DNA from: JABDMH01 sp964428345
GTDB lineage: Bacteria; Bacteroidota; Bacteroidia; Chitinophagales; Saprospiraceae
DNA: 64,000 nucleotides
Direction of reading: 5' to 3'
Assembly (NCBI GenBank): GCA_964428345.1
Contig: CAYRYD010000020.1
Span: 1 to 64,000, forward strand
Part shown: piece after piece, positions 26,072 to 35,099 of the stretch
How the letters are laid out: every line of letters starts with the position of its first letter
How positions within the stretch are numbered: position 1 is the first letter of the stretch
Made by a program: the position numbers and the translations under genes
Notes under the pieces: model-generated
The model's database searches: none
Told to the model about the DNA's origin: nothing
What the model saw: the letters and a program-made list of their open reading frames with translations, nothing else

Positions 26072-27850
26072 TTATTTAAGCGAAAAGGTATTTTCAAAGT
26101 AGCCTGGCCTCAATGGTGTCGGAGTCACCCTCAACCGGTTACTGCTGGCAATGGGGGTTTTCGGAGCTACCAGAAATAAAGTGGGTTGCTCTTCATGAAT
26201 GATTTTCTGAAATTCCTTGTATAATTTCAGCCTTTTTTCCTCATCCAGTGTGGTGCGGATCTGATCGATAATACGATCGGCCTGCTGATTGCTAAAGCGG
26301 GAATAATTGCTTCCATTGCTGCTGATATTGTCCGAATGCCAGGAATTGTATGGATCGTAAGGACCAATCGACTGAACCGCCGCCAGACAGGCCATATCAA
26401 ATTGGCCCATCCGCACTTGTAGAAGTATTTTTCGCAGTTCATTGGGAACAATGTTGATGTTTATCCCAATTTTTTCGGCAGCAGCTTTCAGGATAATGGC
26501 TACATCCTGCGATAGTTGTGAATTGCTGGTCAAAATGTTGAGGGTGAGATCATATTTTCTCCCTTCAATGACCTTGTCCAGGATCTGGTCACTATCCGAA
26601 TCATACCAGCCGTTGTTTTTCAACAACTGGGAGGCCCCTTCCGGATCAAAAGCGATCGGTTCCAGCGAATGATCGTAGGCTAAACTGCCAGGAGGAATGG
26701 GCCCAACTGTCCGGGTTGCCAGTCCAAAGAAAAGCTTGTCGATCAGACTGTTGACATCCATCAGTTTGCTGATGGCCTGTCGAACGATACGGTCTCCCAA
26801 AATGGGGTGGTCATTGTTGTAAGTGATGAAAAAATACTGCAGTACCTGAGGGGTGTCAAGGTTGAGTGTCTGATATTGATCATTGTAGATTTTCAGTTCA
26901 TGAAACTGTTCGGCCGATAATTCCGCGACCAGGTCAATCCGTTGATCTTTGAGGGCGGTGATCGCTGTCTGGGCTTCCGGAATAAAGTAGTAAGTGATGG
27001 AGGAGGGATTTGCCTGAAACCGGGGATGGTGTTCTCTAAAAGTTGATCCCCACCAGTTTTCTTTTCTTCTCAGAACGATATGTTGATTGGGGATCCATTC
27101 AACAAAAGCATATGGACCGGCACCTGAGATCACTGTGCGGGAAAATTTTTCGTCATTAAACTGATTTGCAAACTGCCGGAGTACGCTGTCAAGGGTCGAA
27201 TGTTTCGAAGTATCGTATCCGATTATATCGTTGTATGAATACGGCCGTAACAGATGGTCTCTATCGTAAATATGCTCCGGATAAATGTCATTGTTGGTGA
27301 TCACTTCCAATCCCAGTATGTACTGATTTCGGGTGATAACCGTTATCTTCCTGGGATTTTCCTGATCAATTTCGATGGACACCACGCTGCCAAGATTTGA
27401 CCGCCAGGCAGTATTGACCAGATATGGATTCCAAGCCGCCTTCATCGTAAAAAGATAATCATACCCGGTCACAGAAGTGCTATCGTCCCACCGGGCTTCT
27501 TCCCTGATTTCCATTTCATATCTTGAACCACCGGCAAAAGGCCCGTCGGTTACCGCAGTGATTACCGGGATGGATTTGATCAGGACGGGTTCATAAGTCA
27601 GCCTGATAGGATCGTAATCTGCCAGAGGAAGAAAGATCTTTCCTTCTATTTGCGAAGCTCCGCTTAGCTTTGAAAGCATCGGATTTAACCGGTCGGGTTC
27701 AAAATTTAGCCGGATGGACAAATCAAATGACGGTTTTCCGGAGTCGTAATGATCTGCGGTCTGACAGGCATGAAACAATAAAATTAATGAAAAAACCGGC
27801 AACCAATGAGTCGCTGTATTGGTTATCAACATGATACTCCGGCTAAGCAT
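26072..27850 (-). CDS. ABC transporter substrate-binding lipoprotein (SBP family 5)
   Basis: 592 residues. The lipoprotein signal ends at the lipobox LLFHAC (Cys29 from the ATG at 27850; a second ATG at 27832 is also possible). The mature part is a class C binding protein: RLNFEPDRLNPML, then TGYDYLFTMKAAWNP, GAGPYAFVEWIPNQHIVLRRKENWWG, and the C-terminal DPYNSWHSDNISSNGSNYSRFSNQQADRIIDQIRTTLDEEKRLKLYKEFQKIIHEEQPTLFL segment typical of DppA/OppA. The ligand is probably a peptide or nickel/sugar-like molecule; the sequence does not say which. It is the first gene of the operon with the two permeases and is divergent from the SDR gene at 27882. Confidence 0.9.
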   Translation of the reverse strand: MLSRSIMLITNTATHWLPVFSLILLFHACQTADHYDSGKPSFDLSIRLNFEPDRLNPMLSKLSGASQIEGKIFLPLADYDPIRLTYEPVLIKSIPVITAVTDGPFAGGSRYEMEIREEARWDDSTSVTGYDYLFTMKAAWNPYLVNTAWRSNLGSVVSIEIDQENPRKITVITRNQYILGLEVITNNDIYPEHIYDRDHLLRPYSYNDIIGYDTSKHSTLDSVLRQFANQFNDEKFSRTVISGAGPYAFVEWIPNQHIVLRRKENWWGSTFREHHPRFQANPSSITYYFIPEAQTAITALKDQRIDLVAELSAEQFHELKIYNDQYQTLNLDTPQVLQYFFITYNNDHPILGDRIVRQAISKLMDVNSLIDKLFFGLATRTVGPIPPGSLAYDHSLEPIAFDPEGASQLLKNNGWYDSDSDQILDKVIEGRKYDLTLNILTSNSQLSQDVAIILKAAAEKIGININIVPNELRKILLQVRMGQFDMACLAAVQSIGPYDPYNSWHSDNISSNGSNYSRFSNQQADRIIDQIRTTLDEEKRLKLYKEFQKIIHEEQPTLFLVAPKTPIASSNRLRVTPTPLRPGYFENTFSLK

Positions 27851-27881
27851 GGATCGTCCAAATTAATTAATAATTCAACAA

Positions 27882-28817
27882 ATGGCGAAAACGATTTTAA
27901 TCGCGGGCGGTTCAGGTCTGATTGGTACTTTTTTAACCCGGAAATTACTGGCCGAGGGTTATGAGGTAAGGATTTTAACCCGGAATAAGGACAAAGTTAA
28001 TGATTCTGATACCTTCTTCTGGGATCCGGATCAATCCCTAATTGATGATCGGGCTTTTAAGGGAGCAGACATCCTGATCAACCTTTCGGGAGCATCCCTG
28101 TCCGGTGCCCGTTGGACCGCTTCACGAAAAAGAATTTTGTGGGAAAGCCGTATCCGACCTGCTGAGTTGCTGGCCGATGCCGTCAACAGGCAGTCTGTGA
28201 AATTGAAATGTTATATTGGGGCCTCTGCGGTAGGGATTTTCGGAGACCGGGGCGATGATTTGTTATTGGAATCTACGGCTACCAGTGGCAATGATTTTCT
28301 AAGCAGCCTTTGTCAGGCCTGGGAAATGGCCCACATGAAATTTGAGGCATTGGCCGAAAGGGTGGTAATAATCCGGATTGGGGTTGTCTTGTCCAATCTG
28401 GGTGGCGCTTTACCCGAATTGAAACGATCGGTGGTGTTGGGAATCGGTGCTTTCTTTGGAAGCGGAAGGCAGTATATCTCCTGGGTCCACCCTGATGACC
28501 TGGTAGAGGTTTTTTCTTACCTGATCGGTCATGATATCCGGGGTGTCGTCCATGCGGTGTCGCCGGAAGCAGTTACCAACAGGACTTTTACCCGGATACT
28601 CACCGGGTTCAGTAAAGGGCCCGGATGGTTGATACCGCTACCCTCTTTCCTGTTGCGGCTGGTGTTGGGAAGAATGGCCGACGTTGTGCTTTTTAGCCAA
28701 AGGGTCGTTCCGTCCGTACTGATCGGACAGGGATTTACCTTTAAATATGAGAACCTGGAAAATGCCCTGGAAAATCTGCGATCAGCAGACAAGAATCGTG
28801 GAGCAGCGTTTACTTAA
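27882..28817 (+). CDS. TIGR01777-type SDR epimerase-like oxidoreductase
   Basis: 311 residues. An extended SDR with the N-terminal Rossmann motif ILIAGGSGLIGTFLTRKLL (GGSGLIG at 9-15), INLSGASLSGARWTASRKRILWESRIRP, IGASAVGIFGDRGDD, and a C-terminal DUF1731-like region (about 255-300). This is the family of E. coli YfcH and plant SulA-like proteins. The reaction is not known. It is divergent from the ABC binding-protein gene and its last 8 bases overlap the end of the convergent HAD gene. Confidence 0.9.
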   Translation: MAKTILIAGGSGLIGTFLTRKLLAEGYEVRILTRNKDKVNDSDTFFWDPDQSLIDDRAFKGADILINLSGASLSGARWTASRKRILWESRIRPAELLADAVNRQSVKLKCYIGASAVGIFGDRGDDLLLESTATSGNDFLSSLCQAWEMAHMKFEALAERVVIIRIGVVLSNLGGALPELKRSVVLGIGAFFGSGRQYISWVHPDDLVEVFSYLIGHDIRGVVHAVSPEAVTNRTFTRILTGFSKGPGWLIPLPSFLLRLVLGRMADVVLFSQRVVPSVLIGQGFTFKYENLENALENLRSADKNRGAAFT

Positions 28818-29247
28818 AGACCTCGATCTCCTTTGTCTTGATTACCAGATCGGTAAACTGACCTTTAAAGCGTGTAGCCCGTACTATGTGATTGTCAATC
28901 CAGTGGTAATTACCGCCACGCGGTTTGTTCATCAATAAACCGTGGTATTTAAATTTGTTGGCTTTAAGCCATTCCTCCGTTATGGCCCGGTGTTCTTCGG
29001 TACGGCTGGTAAAGAACGTAATGACATGGCCCTCGTCATACCACTTGTTGATCATTTCCAGAGCATCCGGATAGACCGCGCAGGTAATCATCCGTTCCGG
29101 CTCTTCATTGGGTATATCATCACAGATCGTACCGTCGATGTCGATCAGGAAGTTCTTGACTTCATCCGGCAGGATAGGACTAAGCAGTTTGCCATGTTCG
29201 TCTGTCACTTGCTTTAAACCTGTGCTTTTCTGATTTTGCTGTTCCAT
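28810..29247 (-). CDS. HAD-superfamily phosphatase-like protein
   Basis: 145 residues. The HAD motif I is NFLIDIDGTICDD (nucleophile D36, D38), motif II is FFTSRTEEHRAITEEW with the conserved Ser/Thr, and a late WIDNHIVRAT carries a possible acidic motif IV. It is short with no cap insertion, like the Bacteroidota group often misnamed phosphoheptose isomerase. The substrate is unknown; a small phosphorylated metabolite is likely. It stands alone, tail-to-tail with the SDR gene. Confidence 0.8.
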   Translation of the reverse strand: MEQQNQKSTGLKQVTDEHGKLLSPILPDEVKNFLIDIDGTICDDIPNEEPERMITCAVYPDALEMINKWYDEGHVITFFTSRTEEHRAITEEWLKANKFKYHGLLMNKPRGGNYHWIDNHIVRATRFKGQFTDLVIKTKEIEVFK

Positions 29248-29338
29248 AGTGGGGCCAAAGATAGCGGATATCCATTAAATTGGCGGCAACTTTTGGAAGA
29301 ATACCGGAAATTACCGGCTGTCCGGTGGCTTAGATAAG

Positions 29339-30190
29339 CTACTCGAAGTTGATGTAATTGGTGGGATTTACTGGTTTGCCGGCTTGCCAGAGTTCAAAAT
29401 GCAAATGTGGTCCGGATGAAAGGGTTCCGGTATTACCGATAATAGCCACGGCTTCGCCCGCCTGAACGAAAGTACCGGTTTTTTTTAGCAGTGTTGAATT
29501 GTGTTTATAGAATGAAATCAGATTTTGATCGTGTTGGATACCTATCGTATTTCCGGTTTCAAGCGTCCATCCGGAGAAGATAATGTAACCGCTCATGATC
29601 GACTTAATCGGAGTGTTGGGAGGGGCGTTGATGTCAATTCCAAGGTGTTCCTTTTCCGGGTCGAAATGCAGACTGATGGATCCCGTGATTGGCGGTACCA
29701 GAAATAGTTGATCCAGTGGCCGGCTATGGGAAGGAGAGGGATATTCCACACTGACGCTTTGCAGTTGTTGCTCAAGGTCATAGGCTCTTCGCAACTGCTC
29801 ATCTTCATCGATGCGTGCGATGGTATATATCGAGTCATCCGGCAGCTGGGTGATCGAGGTATCAGCATCCACAATTACTTCCCCGCTCAGGATTTGTCGG
29901 AGATTGTGTATATAGACATTTTGCGCTTCGGCCGATTCTTCCAGTTGAAGCACCTTCTCCCTGAGTTTTAAAAGTTCCTGAGTATCGGTATAGTTGGGAG
30001 GGGCGAAGAGAGTCCCCAGGGGAGTCAGGATCAAAAGTGCCACCATCATGGCGATGACCAACAGTGCTACAGTGCCCAAAATGGCCCAGATATACCAAGG
30101 CCTGAAGGTAAATGACCGGATCTCTTCAAAGGTACTGTCACTAAAGACCACAAGCCGAAAACGGTTTTCTTTTTTCTTCTTTTCTACCAC
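29339..30190 (-). CDS. M23-family peptidase with membrane anchor
   Basis: 283 residues with a GTG start. A basic cytoplasmic start (MVEKKKKENRFRL) leads to a transmembrane helix at about 33-58, a coiled-coil segment (about 70-100, LLKLREKVLQLEESAEAQNVYIHNLRQIL), and a LytM/M23 domain at about 185-283. Zinc-site residues are visible as HLGIDINAP (first His and Asp) and SGPHLHFELW (HxH); the domain is intact. Such proteins cleave or bind peptidoglycan cross-links during growth or division. It is monocistronic and divergent from the PorW-like gene. Confidence 0.88.
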   Translation of the reverse strand: MVEKKKKENRFRLVVFSDSTFEEIRSFTFRPWYIWAILGTVALLVIAMMVALLILTPLGTLFAPPNYTDTQELLKLREKVLQLEESAEAQNVYIHNLRQILSGEVIVDADTSITQLPDDSIYTIARIDEDEQLRRAYDLEQQLQSVSVEYPSPSHSRPLDQLFLVPPITGSISLHFDPEKEHLGIDINAPPNTPIKSIMSGYIIFSGWTLETGNTIGIQHDQNLISFYKHNSTLLKKTGTFVQAGEAVAIIGNTGTLSSGPHLHFELWQAGKPVNPTNYINFE

Positions 30191-30324
30191 TAAATTTACC
30201 GTCCAGATGATTTAAAAATCAAAAGTCTTAAAAAAGATCAGAACAAAATAATTATCCCCGCTTATAAGTTATATGCATTGAAAATTGGGGTACCATACAT
30301 TAGTATTTTTTTACATTTGTAATT

Positions 30325-33318
30325 ATGTGTCAGATAAAGCATTACTTGTTTATACTTAGTATTTTACCCTTCCTGACAGCCTGTGTCACCCAGAAGAAGC
30401 GGGATGAAGTAAGCAAGATTGGTAAGCTATATCACGATATAACCTCCAAATACAATCGGAATTTTAATGCAAATGTGCTCATCGATGAGACCCTGGCCCA
30501 ATTGGAGGCGGGATATCAGGATGATTACACTGAAATTCTGCCTGTTTATCCCTTTGTTGATAAAGAAAACCCTACTCAGCTGGCTGAGCCAATGGACCGG
30601 GCCATTGAAAAAGCTTCCGTAGCCATCTCGATCCATCGCCCAAGTCATTGGACAGACGATAATTATCTGATTATTGGAAGGGCCCAGTATCTTAAGGAAG
30701 ATTTTGAATCGGCTGAGGCTACTTTCCGTTATCTGATCAAGCATTATGATCCTAACAATCTGATCTCGTCGTCTGCTCAAAAGTCTCGTAATCTCAATAA
30801 AAAACTGACAGACCGGGAAAAAGCCCAGCAAAAGAAAGTGGCGGCACAGGAACGGGAGGATAAGGTTAAACAACGCAGGAAAGACATAAAACGGAAAGAA
30901 AAAGAACGAAAGAAAAAGGCGAAAAACGATAGGTTGGCCCGAATCAGGCAACGAAAACAGGAGATCAAAGAAAGGGAAAAGCTGGCCAAAAACAATAGTC
31001 CTAGTTCGAAGGCACCGGTTGCTGACAACACGAAAGATCTGGCTGATAACGCCAAGCCAAAATCGAAGAAGGAGAGAAAACCGTTTGATGAAAACCCGGA
31101 GCTGCCCCGGATTAAAGGAAACCCCGATCATTATTTTCTCAAACACAAGCCGGCACATCAGGAAGGGCAACTCTGGTTGGCTAAGACGTTGATTGAACGA
31201 GACCGGTTTGGCGAGGCGGAAAATTTGCTTCGAACCCTTGAAAGCAACGCCAACACCTTTAAAGAAGTACGGGAAGAGATTTACCCGGTACAGGCTCATA
31301 GCGCCCTGAGCCGGGGCCAGACCGCTGCATCGATCGAACCTTTAAGAAAAGCGGTTGAGGTGACTGGTGACCGCTTGTTAAGAGCCAGGTATGCCTATAT
31401 TCTCGCTCAGATACTGGAAAGGACCAATCAACACCAGGAAGCTCTGGCAACCTTTGATCAGGTGGTCAAATTGAGGCCAGATTATGAGATGAGCTTCAAC
31501 GCACAGCTGAGCAAGCTGAAGATACAGGCAAAAACCGGCGAAGTCGACCAGGAAAAATATGTCGATGTCCTGAAGCGCATGATCAGGGATGATAAAAACC
31601 GGGAATACAAGGATCAGTTATACTTTGCCCTTGCCGAGCGGGAGCTCCAAAGTGGGAATAAGGCAGAGGCCATTGCCCACCTGACCGAGGCGATTCGCAA
31701 CAGCGCCGGAAATCAAATTCAGAAAGCGGAAGCCTATTATACCCTGGCCGAGCTCTATTTTGAGGACGATGATTTTGTTGGCGCCAAACACTATTATGAC
31801 AGCACCCTCACAGTCATGAGCCAGAATGATGAACGCTATGAAGAAGTAGGCAACTACAGCCGGCATCTCAGTAAAATTGCCTCCAATCTTGAAATTATCG
31901 AATTGCAGGATAGCCTGATCCGGATCAGCCAGTTACCGGAGAAGGAGTTGAAGGCCCTGGCAGCCAGGATCAAGAAAGATGCAGCAACTGCAGAATTGGC
32001 AGCTAAAGCGGCTGCTCAGCAACAGGCACCGAAAAGCAATATCCCCACACTCAATGCCACTACCCAGAGTGCGGCCTTGGGCCAGCAGGGTACCTCATCT
32101 TTCTTTGCTTACGACGACAGAGCCCTGAAAAAAGGTCAGCGCGATTTTAGCCGGGTTTGGGGGGATATTGATCTCCAGGATAACTGGAGAAGATCGGGAA
32201 GTGCATCTTTTGGAGTGATAGCTTCTGAAAGTACCGGTGAAGTACTGGAAACACAGATTGCCGGTATTTCAGAAACGGAGATCGAGGAAATTTTTAAGAA
32301 TGTACCCCGGACTCCGGAGCAATTGGCTGCCAGTGAAAAGAAGATCGAAGACGCTCTTTTTGCCCTGGGACAACTCTTCCGTTCTGAGCTTTCCAATAGT
32401 GTGAAATCGGTCGAATCACTGGATCAGCTGTTGGATAGATTCCCCGCTACTGAGCATGCACTGGATGCCTATTACCTGCTCTTTGTCAATCATACCGAGC
32501 TGGGCCAGACTCAAAAAGCGAATTACTATAGTCAGAAAATTGTCGAAGAGCACGCCGACTCCGAGTATGCCAAATACATCAAAGATCCATCTTACTTGCA
32601 GAATACCCTTTCTGACGAAGAGAAGGTTGAGAAATATTATCAGGAAGTCCATGCTTTATTTGACAATGGTCAGTACGATCAGGCGTTGAAGCAGCTGCTG
32701 CAAGCTAAAAATAATCTGCCGGCAAAACATGGCATGCAGGCAAAGTTTACCCTGTTGAACGCCCTTTGCATCGGCCGTATACAGGGCCGGGAACCGTATG
32801 TGAATGCCCTCAAGGAGCTGATTGCCAAATATCCCAATACCCCGGAGGAAGAAAGGGCCAAGGAGATCATCCGGCTACTGGGAATCCGGTTTACCGAAAC
32901 CAGCGAAGGGATTGAAGAGATCAATCCCGAGGCGTACTTTAGTCTGAGTCCGGATGACAAGTTGCACATGGTGCTGGTGTTGCTCAAACCCGATACGGAT
33001 GGGAAGGTACGTAACGAGGCTCGAATTGACATATCCGATTACAATAAAAAATACCACAGTCTGGACGCACTGAACGTTTCCATGATTTTGTTGGGAGAAA
33101 ACAATGACGTCCCCCTGATCGTTATCCGGCGTTTCGATACACGCGAAAAAGCGATGGCGTATTATGACGGAGTTCAGAAGAACGGTGAAGAATTTTTAGG
33201 TGACATGACCAAGTATGAAATTTATGCAGCCAGTCAGACCAATTACCGAAAAGTCGTCCAACTGAAATCCATTGACTTGTACCGGGAATTTTTTGTGAGG
33301 GAATACCTGGCGAAGTAA
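30325..33318 (+). CDS. PorW/SprE-like T9SS-associated TPR lipoprotein
   Basis: 997 residues. The lipobox LTAC gives Cys20. The segment YNRNFNANVLIDETLAQLEAGYQDDYTEILPVYPF and the following HWTDDNYLIIGRAQYLKEDFESAEATFRYLI match the N-terminal part of PorW/SprE, a lipoprotein needed for type IX secretion and gliding in Bacteroidota. Many TPR units follow through about residue 860. Two features are unusual: a very basic, lysine/glutamate-rich segment at about 150-265 (EREDKVKQRRKDIKRKEKER) that looks coiled-coil or unstructured, and an Ala/Gln-rich stretch near 555-585. A TACATTTG box sits at 30312-30319, only 5 bases before the ATG, so transcription could start at or near the start codon. Confidence 0.8.
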   Translation: MCQIKHYLFILSILPFLTACVTQKKRDEVSKIGKLYHDITSKYNRNFNANVLIDETLAQLEAGYQDDYTEILPVYPFVDKENPTQLAEPMDRAIEKASVAISIHRPSHWTDDNYLIIGRAQYLKEDFESAEATFRYLIKHYDPNNLISSSAQKSRNLNKKLTDREKAQQKKVAAQEREDKVKQRRKDIKRKEKERKKKAKNDRLARIRQRKQEIKEREKLAKNNSPSSKAPVADNTKDLADNAKPKSKKERKPFDENPELPRIKGNPDHYFLKHKPAHQEGQLWLAKTLIERDRFGEAENLLRTLESNANTFKEVREEIYPVQAHSALSRGQTAASIEPLRKAVEVTGDRLLRARYAYILAQILERTNQHQEALATFDQVVKLRPDYEMSFNAQLSKLKIQAKTGEVDQEKYVDVLKRMIRDDKNREYKDQLYFALAERELQSGNKAEAIAHLTEAIRNSAGNQIQKAEAYYTLAELYFEDDDFVGAKHYYDSTLTVMSQNDERYEEVGNYSRHLSKIASNLEIIELQDSLIRISQLPEKELKALAARIKKDAATAELAAKAAAQQQAPKSNIPTLNATTQSAALGQQGTSSFFAYDDRALKKGQRDFSRVWGDIDLQDNWRRSGSASFGVIASESTGEVLETQIAGISETEIEEIFKNVPRTPEQLAASEKKIEDALFALGQLFRSELSNSVKSVESLDQLLDRFPATEHALDAYYLLFVNHTELGQTQKANYYSQKIVEEHADSEYAKYIKDPSYLQNTLSDEEKVEKYYQEVHALFDNGQYDQALKQLLQAKNNLPAKHGMQAKFTLLNALCIGRIQGREPYVNALKELIAKYPNTPEEERAKEIIRLLGIRFTETSEGIEEINPEAYFSLSPDDKLHMVLVLLKPDTDGKVRNEARIDISDYNKKYHSLDALNVSMILLGENNDVPLIVIRRFDTREKAMAYYDGVQKNGEEFLGDMTKYEIYAASQTNYRKVVQLKSIDLYREFFVREYLAK

Positions 33319-33327
33319 GCCGCTTTA

Positions 33328-33801
33328 TTATTCCAGCTCGAGCAGCTTTTCACCTTTGGCGACCGTCTGGCCCTGCCTGACAAAGACCTCCTTGATGATC
33401 CCCGATTCGGGTGACTGCACGGTATTTTCCATTTTCATCGCCTCCAGGGTCATAAGCATCGATCCTTTTTCGACTCGTTCACCAATGACGACATTCAGGC
33501 GGATAACATGGCCCGGCATAGGAGCAGTTATCATTTTGTATTCACCAGGTTTGCGACGGTTAAAACCCAGGGTTTCAACCAGCAGATCAACCTCCCGCAG
33601 CAATTCGACCTCAAACGGCAGACCATCCAGGATGACCACCTGTTTACCCTCCGGACTGACCTGAAGCCTGAGTTCATATTGTTTGCCCTCAAAAATCACT
33701 CCACAGGGCTGCCGGTTCCGGTCATACAGAATCTCCAACTGCGAAAGCAATGTCTGTTCGGCAGCCAGTGGTGGATAACCTTTGATGATGGCCTGATACA
33801 T
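33328..33801 (-). CDS. Biotin carboxyl carrier protein of an acyl-CoA/pyruvate-type carboxylase
   Basis: 157 residues. The C-terminal biotinyl domain (about 90-157) has the biotinylation motif LEAMKMENTV, with the target lysine K123, and the expected flanking strands (ITAPMPGHVIRLNVVIGERVEKGSML). The N-terminal 85 residues form the linker domain seen in methylmalonyl- and propionyl-CoA carboxylase subunits. The carboxylase partners are not in the window. It is the last gene of a minus-strand group with the 127-residue membrane protein, AtpZ and bactofilin, 11 bases behind the membrane protein gene, and converges on the PorW-like gene. Confidence 0.9.
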   Translation of the reverse strand: MYQAIIKGYPPLAAEQTLLSQLEILYDRNRQPCGVIFEGKQYELRLQVSPEGKQVVILDGLPFEVELLREVDLLVETLGFNRRKPGEYKMITAPMPGHVIRLNVVIGERVEKGSMLMTLEAMKMENTVQSPESGIIKEVFVRQGQTVAKGEKLLELE

Positions 33802-33812
33802 AGGTTTTGCAG

Positions 33813-34196
33813 CTAAATTGCCGATTTATTGGCTTTTGACAACATCATTACTTCAAAAACCGTATAGGATATATAAATAAGAAAAAAGGGCAATACGTAA
33901 TAATTACTGGCCGGATGGAAGAACCGGTCGTAAATGATGATGATCAGGAGACAACTGAACAACTTGAAAAAGACCAGAATCATTATCAACTGGGTTAACC
34001 GGTTTTTATTGCGACTCCTCGCCGCAGAGTTTCCCAGATAATATACGGTAATACTCAGCGATACAAAGAAAATCAGGGTGCTGAAAGAAATGCCAAGGAT
34101 GTTTTTAAAAATTGGGATAAGACTCAATGCGGTAATAATCCCGGCCAACAGAACAGTGAGTATGATCAGCCATTTAAAAAAAACAGGGCTCTTCAT
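33813..34196 (-). CDS. Four-helix membrane protein next to AtpZ
   Basis: 127 residues with four transmembrane segments (about 7-28, 34-55, 66-85, 100-118), a basic loop SAARSRNKNRLTQ between helices 2 and 3, and a C-terminal KANKSAI tail. The family is not recognised by name. Its position after AtpZ resembles the small membrane proteins (AtpI-like) found before F0 genes in relatives, but atpB does not follow here; a biotin carrier gene does. Function is inference from context. Confidence 0.65.
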   Translation of the reverse strand: MKSPVFFKWLIILTVLLAGIITALSLIPIFKNILGISFSTLIFFVSLSITVYYLGNSAARSRNKNRLTQLIMILVFFKLFSCLLIIIIYDRFFHPASNYYVLPFFLIYISYTVFEVMMLSKANKSAI

Positions 34197-34273
34197 GGTG
34201 TGCCGTCCGGGGTGTGGTTTCGAATTTGGAGATTCGAAATATACATATTTCTTGTTTACTCACCCCTGCCCTT

Positions 34274-34522
34274 TTATAACCGGCCACTCTTCATATCGTT
34301 CAGGAGTTTGATGAAAAAGGCTACCAAAAATAACATGGCACCAAGAGCCGTAAAGTAAGGTTTGGCAGTATCAAAATATTTGTCTGCCTGTTTTCCCAGG
34401 AATATACCCACAATCAGATATGCAGCAATCTGGAATGCCATACCAGAGTACTTCATGTAGTTTTTGGCAGCCTTATCGTCTAGTAGTTTTTTCCCTTTTT
34501 TATCTTCAGTCGAGTTGTCCAT
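34274..34522 (-). CDS. AtpZ/AtpI-family membrane protein
   Basis: 82 residues from the ATG at 34522 (MDNSTEDKKGKKLLDDKAAKNYMKYSGMAFQIAAYLIVGIFLGKQAD). Two helices (about 27-46 and 55-76) with the AYxxVGxxLGxxxD-like motif of AtpZ, a small Mg2+/assembly-related protein usually encoded in front of the F0F1 ATP synthase genes. The start overlaps the end of the bactofilin gene by 17 bases. No ATP synthase genes are present in the window, so this copy is detached from that operon. Confidence 0.8.
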   Translation of the reverse strand: MDNSTEDKKGKKLLDDKAAKNYMKYSGMAFQIAAYLIVGIFLGKQADKYFDTAKPYFTALGAMLFLVAFFIKLLNDMKSGRL

Positions 34523-34979
34523 TCTCAATTTCAGATAAAACAGCCTCTTCTTCAGCAACCGGGCTCAGCAATGCTGTCTCATGCTCACCCATGGAGCACT
34601 TCACATCGAAAATCGAACCCGACTGGACCACCAGTTTATTGGTGTGTACATCACCCTCAATGATGGCTCCTTCGCGCACTTCGAGGATTTGATGCGTGCG
34701 AAGTGTGCCGTGAAACCGCCCTTCGACGATGGCATTTTCACAATCAATTTCACCCCGGAATTCGCCGGAAGGTCCGATAATGACCCGGGCCTGGCATCGG
34801 AGATTCCCGATGAAAATACCATCGATGCGAAAATCGTTTTCTGAGGTTACGTTGCCTTCAAGCCGGGATCCTTGTACCAGGCTGTTATGAGACAATGAAT
34901 TTCCGGATCGGACTTGGCTGGGACTGGAAGGGGTTTCTGTCTTTTTTCCAAACATAATTCGTGCTTTTTTGGTTTTCAT
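34506..34979 (-). CDS. Bactofilin (polymer-forming cytoskeletal protein)
   Basis: 157 residues from the ATG at 34979; MFGKKTETPSS at 34955 is an alternative start. The central part (about 45-130) is the bactofilin beta-helix with repeated short strands: GSRLEGNVTSENDFRIDGIF, GNLRCQARVIIGPSGEFRGEIDCENAIVEGRFHGTL and EGAIIEGDVHTNKLVV. Unstructured N- and C-terminal tails flank it. Bactofilins self-assemble into non-polar filaments that organise envelope enzymes; the M23 peptidase gene at 29.3 kb is a typical partner type but is not adjacent. It is the first gene of the AtpZ/membrane protein/biotin carrier group. Confidence 0.88.
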   Translation of the reverse strand: MKTKKARIMFGKKTETPSSPSQVRSGNSLSHNSLVQGSRLEGNVTSENDFRIDGIFIGNLRCQARVIIGPSGEFRGEIDCENAIVEGRFHGTLRTHQILEVREGAIIEGDVHTNKLVVQSGSIFDVKCSMGEHETALLSPVAEEEAVLSEIENGQLD

Positions 34980-35099
34980 CAAAATTTTGAGTAGAGATGA
35001 GTGTGCACCACACTAAGATATAAAAAATCACATTTAGTACCCGGCCTTTAACTGCGGGCAATTAAAAATCCAGGATTGTCCAATACGGGATTACCTACC

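Noticed and set aside
30427..31299. A 290-residue open frame on the minus strand inside the PorW-like gene.
   Set aside because: It is the antisense of a Lys/Glu-rich coding stretch, which gives a long Phe/Leu-rich frame with no recognisable domain. The plus-strand gene has a clear lipoprotein signal and TPR repeats.
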